From the NCBI GenBank assembly GCA_965243105.1, contig CBDEUC010000003.1, forward strand, positions 2,356,001-2,420,000: DNA of 64,000 nt. Reading direction: 5' to 3'. The notes beneath the pieces were generated by a model. The model saw nothing but the letters and a program-made list of their open reading frames with translations, was not told the origin of the DNA and ran no database searches. This DNA is from WLWS01 sp965243105. Lineage in GTDB: Bacteria > Pseudomonadota > Gammaproteobacteria > Eutrophobiales > Eutrophobiaceae. Each line of letters starts with the position of its first letter. Position 1 is the first letter of the stretch. Of the stretch, positions 53,182 through 61,896 are shown piece by piece. The position numbers and the translations under genes are program-made.

Positions 53182-55611
53182 ATGACTAAGTCCCTTGTAA
53201 TTGTAGAATCCCCAGCCAAGTCCAAAACGCTGTTGCGTTACCTGGGCAAGGACTTCGAGGTGCTGGCCTCAAACGGGCACGTGAGGGATCTGTTGCCAAA
53301 GACTGGCGCCGTGGACACTGAGCAGGATTTCCAGATGAACTACCAGATCATCGAGAGAAATGCCAAGCAGGTGGATTCAATTGCAAAGGCCTTGAAAAAG
53401 GCTGACACACTTTACCTCGCCACTGACCCGGACCGGGAAGGCGAAGCCATATCCTGGCACCTTTATGAATTATTGAAAGAGCGAGGTGCTCTTGATGGCA
53501 AGGATGTAAAGCGCGTTGTATTCCATGAAGTGACCAGGAGTGCTGTGCAGGATGCCATCGCACACCCGAGGGAGCTGTCGGTGGATCTAATCAATGCCCA
53601 GCAGGCCCGGCGTGCGCTTGATTACCTGGTCGGATTTAATCTGTCCCCGTTATTGTGGAAGAAAATCAGGCGAGGACTGTCGGCGGGCAGGGTCCAGAGC
53701 CCGGCGCTGAGGCTCATCGTGGAACGCGAGCAGGAGATTGAAAAGTTTGTATCCCGTGAGTACTGGACTGTTGAGGCAGACCTGAATCACGGGAAACAGG
53801 ATTTCGTCGCCAGGTTGACCCATTTTGATGAAGAGAAGCTCAAGCAGTTCAGCATCGACAATAAAGACCAGGCGGACAAGGTATTTGAAACACTGACCAG
53901 CGCAGCTAATGGCAAGCTGAAAGTCAGCAAGCTGGAAAAAAAGCAGCGCAAGCGCCAGCCAGCTGCACCCTTTATTACTTCCACCCTGCAGCAGGAAGCC
54001 GTTCGTAAACTCGGCTTTACCGCACAACGAACCATGCGTATTGCACAGCAATTGTACGAAGGTATCGACATAGGTGAAGGAGCAGTTGGCCTTATTACCT
54101 ACATGCGTACTGACTCAGTCACCCTGGCAAAAGAGGCAGTGGAAGAAATCCGACAGTTCATCAGTGACACCTATGGAGAGAAAAACCTGCCCTCATCCCC
54201 GAGGGAATACAAGAACAAGTCGAAGAACGCCCAGGAAGCTCACGAGGCAGTAAGGCCTACATCGGCCTTTAGAACGCCAAAAGACCTCAAACCTCACCTT
54301 AACGCCGAGCAATTAAAACTTTACGAGTTGATCTGGAAACGCGCAGTGGCATGTCAAATGGTGCATGCCACGCTGGATACCGTGGCTGTAGACCTGGCAG
54401 CGGGGCCCGGAAACATGTTCCGCGCCAACGGCTCGACCGTGCGCGACAAGGGTTTCATGGCGGTTTACCAGGAAGGGCAGGATGATGCCAAGCCAGAGTC
54501 TGATGAACGAATATTACCGGCCATGGAAGTGGGCGATGAGATCGACATGAAGGCGATTCGACCTGAGCAGCACTTCACTGAACCGCCGCCCCGCTATACC
54601 GAGGCGAGCCTGGTGAAGACCCTGGAGGAACACGGCATAGGACGACCATCTACCTATGCCAGTATTATTTCGACTCTCAGGCAAAGGGAATATGTAGAAG
54701 TCGACAGTAAGCGATTTATTCCCAGTGAAGTGGGGCGCGTAGTCAATAAATTTCTCACGGACCACTTTACCAATTACGTGGACTACGATTTCACGGCAAA
54801 ACTCGAGGATGAACTGGACGCAGTGTCCAGGGGGGAGAAAGACTGGGTGCCCTTGATGGAGTCATTCTGGAAACCCTTTGACAAGCAAATCAGGGATAAG
54901 GAAGAAAGTGTCAGTCGCAGTGAAGCGGTACAGGCCAGGGTCCTTGGCACGGATCCAAAGAGCGGCCTGCCGGTATCGGTAAGAATGGGGCGCTATGGGC
55001 CTTTTGCCCAGATTGGCAGCGTGGAGGACGAGGAAAAGCCGAAATTTGCCGGCCTGCGTCCCGGGCAGCGACTGGATACGATCACTTTTGAAGAAGCCAT
55101 AGAACTGTTCAAACTTCCGAGGATGCTTGGACATACGGAAGAGGGCGAGGAGGTCGCCGCCAGCATAGGTCGTTTTGGTCCCTACATACGCTATGGAAAG
55201 AAATTTGCCTCGCTGAAAGAGGACGACCCCCATACCGTGACCCTGGAACGGGCCCTGGAAGTGGTAGCAGCCAAGAAAAAAGCGGACGCTGAGAAAGAAA
55301 TCAGGATTTTCAAGGAGGAAGGAATATCCGTTCTCAATGGGCGTTACGGACCCTACGTCACCGATGGCCACAAAAACGCCCGGGTGCCCAAGGATACGGA
55401 TCCAAAGAGCCTGACGCTCGAGGATTGTCAGCGCATGATTGCGGAAGCGCCCGAGCCACGAAGGAAGAAAAAGGCAGCAAAAAAGGCGAAAACTGAAAAG
55501 AAAACCGCGACAAAAAAGGCCACCAGGAAGAAGACGACAAAGAAGGCGACCGCAGGCAAGAAGAAAAAAGCCAGTCGAAAGAAAGCCACCGTGGCCGAAA
55601 ACAGCGACTGA
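53182..55611 (+). CDS. topA: DNA topoisomerase I, with lysine-rich tail and no zinc ribbons
   Basis: Relaxes negative supercoils. The 809 residues have the Toprim motif VIVESPAKSKTL (6-17) and ATDPDREGEAISWH (about 81-94), the active-site Tyr307 in GLITYMRTDSV, and a C-terminal region with several repeats of the GRYGPF/GRFGPYIRYG type (about 600-720). It has no Cys4 zinc ribbons, which E. coli TopA (865 aa) has. The last about 50 residues are almost wholly Lys, Ala, Thr and Arg and probably help hold DNA. Similar zinc-less forms occur in other gammaproteobacteria. Confidence 0.95.
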   Translation: MTKSLVIVESPAKSKTLLRYLGKDFEVLASNGHVRDLLPKTGAVDTEQDFQMNYQIIERNAKQVDSIAKALKKADTLYLATDPDREGEAISWHLYELLKERGALDGKDVKRVVFHEVTRSAVQDAIAHPRELSVDLINAQQARRALDYLVGFNLSPLLWKKIRRGLSAGRVQSPALRLIVEREQEIEKFVSREYWTVEADLNHGKQDFVARLTHFDEEKLKQFSIDNKDQADKVFETLTSAANGKLKVSKLEKKQRKRQPAAPFITSTLQQEAVRKLGFTAQRTMRIAQQLYEGIDIGEGAVGLITYMRTDSVTLAKEAVEEIRQFISDTYGEKNLPSSPREYKNKSKNAQEAHEAVRPTSAFRTPKDLKPHLNAEQLKLYELIWKRAVACQMVHATLDTVAVDLAAGPGNMFRANGSTVRDKGFMAVYQEGQDDAKPESDERILPAMEVGDEIDMKAIRPEQHFTEPPPRYTEASLVKTLEEHGIGRPSTYASIISTLRQREYVEVDSKRFIPSEVGRVVNKFLTDHFTNYVDYDFTAKLEDELDAVSRGEKDWVPLMESFWKPFDKQIRDKEESVSRSEAVQARVLGTDPKSGLPVSVRMGRYGPFAQIGSVEDEEKPKFAGLRPGQRLDTITFEEAIELFKLPRMLGHTEEGEEVAASIGRFGPYIRYGKKFASLKEDDPHTVTLERALEVVAAKKKADAEKEIRIFKEEGISVLNGRYGPYVTDGHKNARVPKDTDPKSLTLEDCQRMIAEAPEPRRKKKAAKKAKTEKKTATKKATRKKTTKKATAGKKKKASRKKATVAENSD

Positions 55612-55683
55612 TTATTACAGGTATTTGCACTTGAGCGGGCTCGGTCTGACCTCGCCACTACTGTGTCAACCAGTTGATTTCTA

Positions 55684-56262
55684 ATGAATTCCAGGACTTT
55701 CTCAGCCGAAGAGACGGAGCGCATGGCGCGGGCGGCGGACGCCATACTTGCTGGCGGGGTGATCGCCTGTCCAACCGAAGCCGTATACGGTCTCAGCTGC
55801 CTGCCGCGCGACAGGCAGGCACTGGAGAGATTGCTTGACCTTAAAAACCGACCGGCGGAAAAGGGTTTTATTGTTGCCGCCGCCGCGATTGAGCAGCTGC
55901 AGGGGCTGGTTGAAGTCGAAGGCAGCCCGATGATCGAGGAGATTCGGGCTTCATGGCCGGGACCGGTGACATGGATTCTGCCAGCCCACGCAGATGCACC
56001 GGAGTGGCTATTTGGCGCGAGCCAGGACCTCGCGGTGAGGGTTACCGCGCACCCAATCCTGGCCGGTTTGTGTGAGCAATGCGGGCCGCTGGTCTCCACC
56101 AGTGCCAACCTCTCCGGTGCCGAACCGGCCAGGAGCGCCAGGCAGGTAGCGGAATACTTTGCCGGGCAGCTTGACTATATTCTTGATGGAAAACTGGGGG
56201 ATTCGGGCCGCCCCAGTGAGATTCGCCACGGCCTGGACGGGGCCATCCTGCGCCCTGGCTGA
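55684..56262 (+). CDS. tsaC: Threonylcarbamoyl-AMP synthase (TsaC/YrdC)
   Basis: Makes threonylcarbamoyl-AMP for the t6A37 modification of ANN-decoding tRNAs. The 192 residues contain GVIACPTEAVYGLSCLPRDRQALERLLDLKNRP (about 20-57) with the nucleotide-binding KNR and later VSTSANLSGAEPA. Length matches TsaC rather than the longer Sua5. It follows topA with a 72-base gap and precedes the tRNA cluster, which includes tRNA-Thr, a substrate type for this modification. Confidence 0.94.
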   Translation: MNSRTFSAEETERMARAADAILAGGVIACPTEAVYGLSCLPRDRQALERLLDLKNRPAEKGFIVAAAAIEQLQGLVEVEGSPMIEEIRASWPGPVTWILPAHADAPEWLFGASQDLAVRVTAHPILAGLCEQCGPLVSTSANLSGAEPARSARQVAEYFAGQLDYILDGKLGDSGRPSEIRHGLDGAILRPG

Positions 56263-56376
56263 GCCCAAACAGGCCAAATTCCCGCCTCCAAAGCCGGCCT
56301 GCCATTGGCCGGGAATGCCACGGAAAATCCCTCGAGAATGAGACTGGGATGCTCTAAAAAAAACAAAGAGTTATAG

Positions 56377-56405
56377 TTGACAGCCCAACCAATCTGAATC
56401 AAAAT
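56377..56405 (+). promoter_or_regulatory. Sigma-70 promoter of the tRNA-Tyr gene cluster
   Basis: A perfect -35 TTGACA (56377-56382), a 17-base spacer and -10 CAAAAT (56400-56405), followed by a GC-rich stretch (GTGCGGC) as at stringently controlled stable-RNA promoters. The tRNA-Tyr 5' end is at 56423. Confidence 0.6.
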
Positions 56406-56422
56406 GTGCGGCTAGCATTTTA

Positions 56423-56507
56423 GGAGGGATACCCAAGCGGCCAACGGGGGCAGACTGTAAATCTGCTGGTTCTACCTTCGGAGGTTCGAATCCTCCTCCC
56501 TCCACCA
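56423..56507 (+). tRNA. tRNA-Tyr (anticodon GTA)
   Basis: 85 bases with a long variable arm, as expected for tRNA-Tyr. Acceptor GGAGGGA pairs with TCCCTCC, the T arm has GGTTCGAATCC, the anticodon GTA is at 56457-56459 and the CCA end is encoded. Confidence 0.96.
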
Positions 56508-56620
56508 ATTTATTGCGAGTGAGGATTCGATAGCTGGTGAGTTGCCTGGGTAGGTGAATGGCTGGGCAAAAATGCGTTGTTGTAAATTCTAATGGGGATC
56601 GACATAAGACAGGCGAAGCT

Positions 56621-56694
<74 letters not shown>

Positions 56695-56791
56695 AATGTC
56701 AATTTGAAGTTATCGGTAATGTTGTAAGTGTTGTAGCGATTGAAACGGAAACGCTTATAGCTGGCTGGTGACTTGAAACGGGTTTTATCGC

Positions 56792-56867
<76 letters not shown>

Positions 56868-56925
56868 GATTATTTAGTTAAACAGTAAAGCTGAAAAATT
56901 TATTTATCGTTGAGGAGAGCCTTCA

Positions 56926-58116
56926 ATGTCCAAGGAAAAATTTGAAAGAAATAAACCGCATGTGAACGTGGGCACCATTGGTCACGTTGACCACGGTAAG
57001 ACGACGTTGACAGCGGCAATGACGACGATCCAGGCAGGCAAGTTCGGTGGTGAAACGAAAGCCTATGACCAGATCGATAACGCGCCGGAAGAGCGTGAAC
57101 GTGGTATCACGATTGCCACGGCTCACGTGGAGTACGAAAGCGATACGCGTCACTACGCCCACGTAGACTGCCCGGGACACGCAGACTATGTGAAGAACAT
57201 GATCACGGGTGCAGCGCAGATGGACGGCGCGGTGCTGGTGGTAAGTGCCGCAGACGGCCCGATGCCGCAGACGCGTGAGCATATCCTGCTGGCCCGCCAG
57301 GTAGGTGTGCCTTACATCGTGGTGTACCTGAACAAGGCGGACCAGGTGGACGATGCAGAGCTGCTTGAGCTGGTCGAGATGGAAGTGCGCGAGCTGCTGG
57401 ACACGTATGAATTCCCGGGTGATGACACCCCGGTAGTGACGGGTAGTGCACTGAAGGCCCTGGAAGGAGACACGAGTGACATCGGTGTGCCGTCAATCGA
57501 TAAGCTGATAGCGGCGATGGATGATTACATTCCGATCCCTGAGCGGCCGGTAGACCAGCCGTTCCTGTTGCCGATAGAGGACGTGTTCTCGATATCAGGA
57601 CGCGGCACGGTGGTCACAGGCCGAGTCGAGCGCGGCATTATCAAGGTGGGTGAAGAAATTGAGATCGTGGGCATCAAGGAGACGCAGAAGACGACGTGTA
57701 CGGGTGTCGAGATGTTCAGGAAGCTGCTTGATGAAGGCCAGGCGGGTGACAACGTGGGTGTGTTGCTGCGTGGCACGAAGCGCGAGGAAGTGGAGCGAGG
57801 CCAGGTACTTTGTGTCCCGGGTTCCATAACACCGCACACGAAGTTTGAAGCAGAAGTGTATGTACTGAGCAAGGAAGAGGGTGGACGTCATACGCCGTTT
57901 TTCAACAACTACCGTCCGCAGTTTTACTTCAGGACCACGGACGTGACGGGAGCGGTGACCTTGCCGTCAGGCACGGAGATGGTGATGCCGGGCGACAACG
58001 TGAAGGTGGAAGTGGCATTGATCAACCCGATTGCGATGGAAGAAGGTCTGCGCTTCGCGATACGAGAAGGCGGTCGCACGGTGGGTGCGGGCGTGGTCTC
58101 AAAGATCATCGAGTAA
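56926..58116 (+). CDS. tuf: Elongation factor Tu
   Basis: GTPase that delivers aminoacyl-tRNA to the ribosome. The 396 residues have the P loop GHVDHGKT (about 19-26), DCPGH (about 81-85), NKAD (about 136-139) and SALKALEGD, then EF-Tu domains 2 and 3 ending GGRTVGAGVVSKIIE. The start follows GAGGAG. The gene sits in the tRNA-tuf-tRNA-secE order found in many gammaproteobacteria. Its codon use is more biased than that of its neighbours, as expected for a very highly expressed gene. Confidence 0.99.
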   Translation: MSKEKFERNKPHVNVGTIGHVDHGKTTLTAAMTTIQAGKFGGETKAYDQIDNAPEERERGITIATAHVEYESDTRHYAHVDCPGHADYVKNMITGAAQMDGAVLVVSAADGPMPQTREHILLARQVGVPYIVVYLNKADQVDDAELLELVEMEVRELLDTYEFPGDDTPVVTGSALKALEGDTSDIGVPSIDKLIAAMDDYIPIPERPVDQPFLLPIEDVFSISGRGTVVTGRVERGIIKVGEEIEIVGIKETQKTTCTGVEMFRKLLDEGQAGDNVGVLLRGTKREEVERGQVLCVPGSITPHTKFEAEVYVLSKEEGGRHTPFFNNYRPQFYFRTTDVTGAVTLPSGTEMVMPGDNVKVEVALINPIAMEEGLRFAIREGGRTVGAGVVSKIIE

Positions 58117-58174
58117 GGTCATCAAGACAAAGAATATCATCGGTTAAACAACGTAATTTACAAGAGATAACTAT

Positions 58175-58232
58175 CAGGGGTCAGGCCTTGCATATAGCGC
58201 GGTGTCGTCGCGCAAAAAAGGCCTGACCCCTG
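58175..58232. repeat. Large REP-like palindrome between tuf and tRNA-Trp
   Basis: Perfect 15-bp arms CAGGGGTCAGGCCTT (58175-58189) and AAGGCCTGACCCCTG (58218-58232) enclose a 28-base centre that itself holds a GCGCG/CGCGC hairpin. No T tract follows. The motif GGGGTCAGGCCTTG resembles palindromes linked to REP-type Y1 transposases in other bacteria (from memory). Only one copy is in this window. Confidence 0.65.
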
Positions 58233-58255
58233 TCGTTTTCTTGAAAGAAGAGTTT

Positions 58256-58331
58256 AGGCCAGTAGCTCAATTGGCAGAGCGGCGGTCTCCAAAACCGCAG
58301 GTTGGGGGTTCGATTCCCTCCTGGCCTGCCA
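58256..58331 (+). tRNA. tRNA-Trp (anticodon CCA)
   Basis: 76 bases. Acceptor AGGCCAG pairs with CTGGCCT, the T loop has GGTTCGATTCC, anticodon CCA is at 58289-58291, and the CCA end is encoded. It lies between tuf and secE. Confidence 0.97.
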
Positions 58332-58393
58332 ATTTAGAGTAGCAGGCTGGCACAGGCTATAAGCGGCAATATATAAGTAGTTAGTAAAGATAA

Positions 58394-58771
58394 ATGAATA
58401 CAAAAGTAGAGACCGCATCCGGGAAGCTGGATTTTTTTAAATTGTTTATATCGCTGGCGATACTGATCGCGGCGATTGCTGCGTTCTACATTTATGAAGA
58501 CCAATCGCAACTTTTACGCGTTGTGGGCTTACTGGCAGCGGCAGGTGTATCCATAGCCATCGCGCTGCAGACGGACCAGGGACGTACGCTCTGGGCCTTT
58601 ATCCAGGATGCGCAGATTGAAGTGCGAAAGGTCGTATGGCCGACACGCCAGGAAACTGTGAACACGACCTTGATTGTCATCGTCGTGGTAATTTTATTTT
58701 CGTTAATACTTTTTGGTCTCGACTGGTTACTGGGATTGGGAATCGAGCAGATTCTCGGGCAGGGGGAATAA
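58394..58771 (+). CDS. secE: Preprotein translocase subunit SecE
   Basis: Small essential membrane subunit of the SecYEG translocon. The 125 residues have three hydrophobic segments (about 16-35, 42-57, 92-117), as in the E. coli protein, and the conserved cytoplasmic FIQDAQIEVRKVVWPTRQETVNTT (about 69-92). Its stop is four bases before the nusG start; secE-nusG is a standard pair. Confidence 0.96.
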   Translation: MNTKVETASGKLDFFKLFISLAILIAAIAAFYIYEDQSQLLRVVGLLAAAGVSIAIALQTDQGRTLWAFIQDAQIEVRKVVWPTRQETVNTTLIVIVVVILFSLILFGLDWLLGLGIEQILGQGE

Positions 58772-58775
58772 AAGA

Positions 58776-59309
58776 ATGAGTTTGCGTTGGTATGTTGTCC
58801 ATGCCTATTCGGGATACGAATCACAGGTGATGAAGACTATCCAGGAGAGAGTGAAACGCTTTGAACTTGAAGATCAGTTCGGTGAAATACTCGTGCCTAC
58901 GGAAGAAGTCGTGGAAATGCGCGATGGTAAAAAGCGTAAAAGCGATCGGAAATTTTTCCCGGGTTACGTGCTTGTACAAATGGAAATGAACGATGCCACC
59001 TGGCACCTGGTTAAAGAATCACCAAGAGTCCTGGGTTTTATCGGTGGCACAAGTGACAAGCCGGCACCGATTACCGACAAGGAAGCAAACGCGATATTGC
59101 AACGTGTCGAGGATGGGGTTGACAAACCGCGTCCGAAGATACTGTTTGAACCAGGAGAGGTTGTACGGGTCAACGACGGACCGTTTACAGATTTTAACGG
59201 CGTAGTGGAAGAAGTGAATTACGAGAAAAGCCGTCTGCGGGTATCCGTGCTGATTTTTGGTCGCTCGACGCCGGTTGAGCTTGAGTTCGGCCAGGTAGAG
59301 AAAGAATAA
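58776..59309 (+). CDS. nusG: Transcription termination/antitermination factor NusG
   Basis: 177 residues from the ATG at 58776 (MSLRWYVVHAYSGYES), the typical NusG start; an earlier in-frame ATG at 58713 lies inside secE. The N-terminal NGN domain (RKFFPGYVLVQMEM) and C-terminal KOW domain (FEPGEVVRVNDGPFTDFNGVVEEVNYEKSRLRVSVLIFGR) are complete. It binds RNA polymerase and couples it to Rho or the ribosome. Confidence 0.97.
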   Translation: MSLRWYVVHAYSGYESQVMKTIQERVKRFELEDQFGEILVPTEEVVEMRDGKKRKSDRKFFPGYVLVQMEMNDATWHLVKESPRVLGFIGGTSDKPAPITDKEANAILQRVEDGVDKPRPKILFEPGEVVRVNDGPFTDFNGVVEEVNYEKSRLRVSVLIFGRSTPVELEFGQVEKE

Positions 59310-59422
59310 GGTTTGGTAGTACTCCGGGGGCGTGTATCCCGGGGCTTGCAGTTTAAGGTTGTTTTAATAACACGGGGAGCTCTACGAAGAGAGGGCGCTT
59401 GCACCCAACAGGAGTAATTGAA

Positions 59423-59854
59423 GTGGCAAAGAAAATTGAGTCGTATATCAAGCTGCAGGTTCCTGCAGGACAGGCTAATCCGAGTCCGCCAGTGGGCCCG
59501 GCGCTTGGCCAACATGGCCTTAATATTATGGATTTCTGTAAGGCCTTCAACGCGCAAACCCAGGGCATGGAACAGGGACTACCAGTCCCCGTTGTCATCA
59601 CGGTTTACTCTGACAAGAGTTTTACTTTTGTTACCAAGACCACGCCGGCTTCGCATCTTTTGAAAAAAGCTGCCGGTATCAGCAGTGGTAGTGGTACGCC
59701 GAACACCAACAAGGTTGGCAAAGTTACCCGTGCCCAGCTCGAAGAAATTGCAAAGACCAAGGAACCTGATTTAACCGCTGCTGATCTTGATGCCGCCGTT
59801 CGAACTATCGCCGGTACCGCGCGCAGTATGGGCCTGGAAACGGAGGGCGTTTAG
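59423..59854 (+). CDS. rplK: 50S ribosomal protein L11
   Basis: 143 residues read from the GTG at 59423, preceded by AGGAG at good spacing. It starts MAKKIESYIKLQVPAGQANPSPPVGPALGQHGLNIMDFCKAFN as in L11 and ends with the rRNA-binding domain GKVTRAQLEEIAKTK...GTARSMGLETEGV. L11 is part of the GTPase-associated centre and needed for RelA activation. Same operon as rplA, two bases apart. Confidence 0.97.
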   Translation: MAKKIESYIKLQVPAGQANPSPPVGPALGQHGLNIMDFCKAFNAQTQGMEQGLPVPVVITVYSDKSFTFVTKTTPASHLLKKAAGISSGSGTPNTNKVGKVTRAQLEEIAKTKEPDLTAADLDAAVRTIAGTARSMGLETEGV

Positions 59855-59856
59855 AC

Positions 59857-60552
59857 ATGGCAAATTTAAGCAAACGTGCAAAGCTTATCGAGGAAAAGGT
59901 TGATCCCGAAAAGAACTACTCGGTCCTTGAAGCATTTGAATTACTGAAAGAATGCTCCTCTGTGAAATTTGATGAATCTGTGGAAGTGGCGGTCAACCTT
60001 GGCGTAGACCCACGTAAGTCAGACCAGGCGATCAGGGGTTCCACCGTGTTGCCCCGTGGCACCGGCAAGTCGGTGAAAATTGCCGTGTTCACCCAGGGTG
60101 AGCCTGCCGATGAAGCGAAAGCCGCTGGTGCAGACTATGTCGGTATGCAGGAGCTCGTGGATGAAATCAACGGCGGGCTTGATGATTTCGGCGTGGTTAT
60201 TGCCACACCTGATGCGATGCCAGTCGTGAGTAAACTCGGTAAGGTTCTTGGCCCGCGTGGGCTAATGCCAAATCCCAAGACTGGTACCGTGACAAAGGAT
60301 GTAAAACAGGCTGTAGAGAATGCCAAGGCGGGCCAGGTTCGCTACAGGACAGACAAGAACGGCATTATCCATGGTGCTATCGGCAAGGTGTCTTTTGAAG
60401 CCGATGCGCTACGCGAAAACCTTGAAGTGCTTTTGGCTGACCTGAACAAGGCCAAGCCCAGCACAGCCAAGGGCATCTATATGAAGAAGATCACCGTGTC
60501 CACAACCATGGGCCCGGGATTGGTGCTGGACCAGGCTAGCCTGTCCAGTTAA
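59857..60552 (+). CDS. rplA: 50S ribosomal protein L1
   Basis: 231 residues, the normal L1 length. It shows SVEVAVNLGVDPRKSDQAIRGSTVLPRGTGKSVKIAVF and the central LGPRGLMPNPKTGTVT, with the C-terminal MKKITVSTTMGPG. L1 forms the mobile stalk at the E site and in E. coli represses its own rplKA mRNA. Follows rplK by two bases; the rplJ leader follows. Confidence 0.97.
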   Translation: MANLSKRAKLIEEKVDPEKNYSVLEAFELLKECSSVKFDESVEVAVNLGVDPRKSDQAIRGSTVLPRGTGKSVKIAVFTQGEPADEAKAAGADYVGMQELVDEINGGLDDFGVVIATPDAMPVVSKLGKVLGPRGLMPNPKTGTVTKDVKQAVENAKAGQVRYRTDKNGIIHGAIGKVSFEADALRENLEVLLADLNKAKPSTAKGIYMKKITVSTTMGPGLVLDQASLSS

Positions 60553-60560
60553 TTAAAAGA

Positions 60561-60773
60561 CTTTGGGTTGATCTAAGGACAGGTCAACCGTCAAAGACCG
60601 CAGGTGTTCCTGTCGCAGTACGAAAGCAGGAACTTAATGTAAATAAGATTTACCTGCGCAGGCGGTGTTACCCGATCAGATTTTTGAGACGGTCACTGTA
60701 GTTGAAACACCGGTAAGGACATGGAAATTGATGTATCAGGTTCCTGCCGGGAATGTAACAGGAGGAAGTAATT
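60561..60773 (+). ncRNA. L10 leader: L10/L12-binding regulatory region of the rplJL-rpoBC mRNA
   Basis: The 221-base gap between rplA and rplJ folds into helices expected of the L10 leader. CTTTG (60561-60565) and GGTTGA (60566-60571) pair with TCAACC (60584-60589) and CAAAG (60592-60596) across a two-base bulge. GCAGGT (60600-60605) and GTTCCTG pair with CAGGAAC (60627-60633) and ACCTGC (60652-60657). In E. coli the L10-L12 complex binds such a leader to repress rplJL translation. A promoter probably also lies here but I cannot place it. Confidence 0.65.
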
Positions 60774-61301
60774 TTGAGTCTTAATCTGGAGCAAAAAAAG
60801 GCAATTGTCGAAGAAGTTGCCGAAGTTGCAAACCAGGCTCCCTCCGCTGTAGCGGCCGAATATATTGGTTTGAGCGTGGCTGAGATGACGGAACTTCGTC
60901 AAAACGCACGCAATGCCGGTATCTACCTCAGGGTTGTTCGAAATACTCTGGCGCGCAGAGCGCTGGAAGGCACGAAATTCGACTGCATGCGGGAAGAGAT
61001 GGTTGGTCCGCTTATCCTGGCCTTCGCCAACGAAGAACCAGGTTCAGCGGCTAGAGTTATCCGCGACTTCGCAAAAGAAAACGACAAGCTTGTTGCAAAG
61101 CTCGTGTCCCTGGATGGCAAGTTACTCAACGCAGCTGATCTTGATCGGCTAGCGAGTATGCCTAACCAGGACGAAGCCAGGGCGATGCTGCTCGGTCTAC
61201 TGCAGGCACCGATGTCCAAGATGGTGCGCACACTCGCAGAACCCGGTGGCAAATTTGCCCGCTTGCTGGCCGCAAGGCGCGATCAGCAGCAGGCCGCCTG
61301 A
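60774..61301 (+). CDS. rplJ: 50S ribosomal protein L10
   Basis: 175 residues from a TTG start at 60774, preceded by AGGAGG at nine bases. It begins SLNLEQKKAIVEEVAEVANQAPSAVAAEY and contains YLRVVRNTLARRALEGT and the C-terminal helix that holds L7/L12 dimers. L10 anchors the L12 stalk and represses its own operon. The rare TTG start may be part of that translational control. Confidence 0.96.
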   Translation: MSLNLEQKKAIVEEVAEVANQAPSAVAAEYIGLSVAEMTELRQNARNAGIYLRVVRNTLARRALEGTKFDCMREEMVGPLILAFANEEPGSAARVIRDFAKENDKLVAKLVSLDGKLLNAADLDRLASMPNQDEARAMLLGLLQAPMSKMVRTLAEPGGKFARLLAARRDQQQAA

Positions 61302-61356
61302 GCAGGCAACGAACCAAATATATTGTTAAAAAATTAAATTATCAGGAGTAATAGAA

Positions 61357-61737
61357 ATGGCTGTTTCAAAAGATGAAATCAAAGAAGCTTTAAGTCAGTT
61401 GCCAGTGCTTGAGCTGGTTGACCTTATATCTGAACTGGAAGAGGAGTGGGGTGTTTCCGCTGCCGCTCCGGTTGCCGTTGCTGCCGCCCCGGCTGCGGGT
61501 GATGCAGGTGGTGCTGCCGAAGAGAAGACTGAGTTTGATGTCGTAATGGGTAGTTTCGGCGACAACAAGGTAGCAGTTATCAAGGTTGTTCGCGCAATCA
61601 CCGGAATGGGTCTGAAAGAAGCCAAGGACATGGTTGAAGGTGCACCTTCCACTGTTAAGGAAGGAGCGTCCAAGGAAGAAGCCGAGGATATCAAGAAACA
61701 ACTTGAAGAAGCCGGCGCCAGCGTCGAGCTGAAGTAA
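61357..61737 (+). CDS. rplL: 50S ribosomal protein L7/L12
   Basis: 126 residues. N-terminal dimerisation helices (EIKEALSQLPVLELVDLISELEEEWG), an Ala/Gly-rich hinge (about 34-56) and the C-terminal factor-binding domain TEFDVVMGSFGDNKVAVIKVVRAITGMGLKEAKDMVEGAPSTVKEG. Present in several copies per ribosome, it recruits translation GTPases. GGAG precedes the ATG. Codon usage is strongly biased, as for other ribosomal proteins. Confidence 0.97.
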   Translation: MAVSKDEIKEALSQLPVLELVDLISELEEEWGVSAAAPVAVAAAPAAGDAGGAAEEKTEFDVVMGSFGDNKVAVIKVVRAITGMGLKEAKDMVEGAPSTVKEGASKEEAEDIKKQLEEAGASVELK

Positions 61738-61755
61738 GGCAATTGCTAAAAAATT

Positions 61756-61783
61756 CCGGGGGTAATTTAGCGATTACCCCCGG
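61756..61783 (+). promoter_or_regulatory. Hairpin in the rplL-rpoB gap (attenuator or processing site)
   Basis: A perfect 11-bp stem, CCGGGGGTAAT / ATTACCCCCGG, with a six-base loop. No T tract follows, so it is not a simple terminator. In E. coli the same gap holds an attenuator and an RNase III site, which set rpoBC expression below that of rplJL. Confidence 0.6.
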
Positions 61784-61896
61784 TCCAGTTTATTACTGGG
61801 GCACCCTGTGTGCCTTGCTGTAGTGACGGGCCTGCTCGCCGTACTTGAGTGAACAGACCTGAATTTGATTAAGTATTTTGACCGCGAGGATGTGTA

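Noticed and set aside
55428..56108. 226-codon minus-strand frame opposite the 3' end of topA and tsaC
   Set aside because: It is a shadow produced by the Lys/Ala-rich topA tail and reads as Phe/Ala-rich nonsense without a ribosome binding site.
61756..61783. Rho-independent terminator between rplL and rpoB
   Set aside because: The stem is strong but no T tract follows, and rpoB is expected to be cotranscribed; attenuator or processing site fits better.
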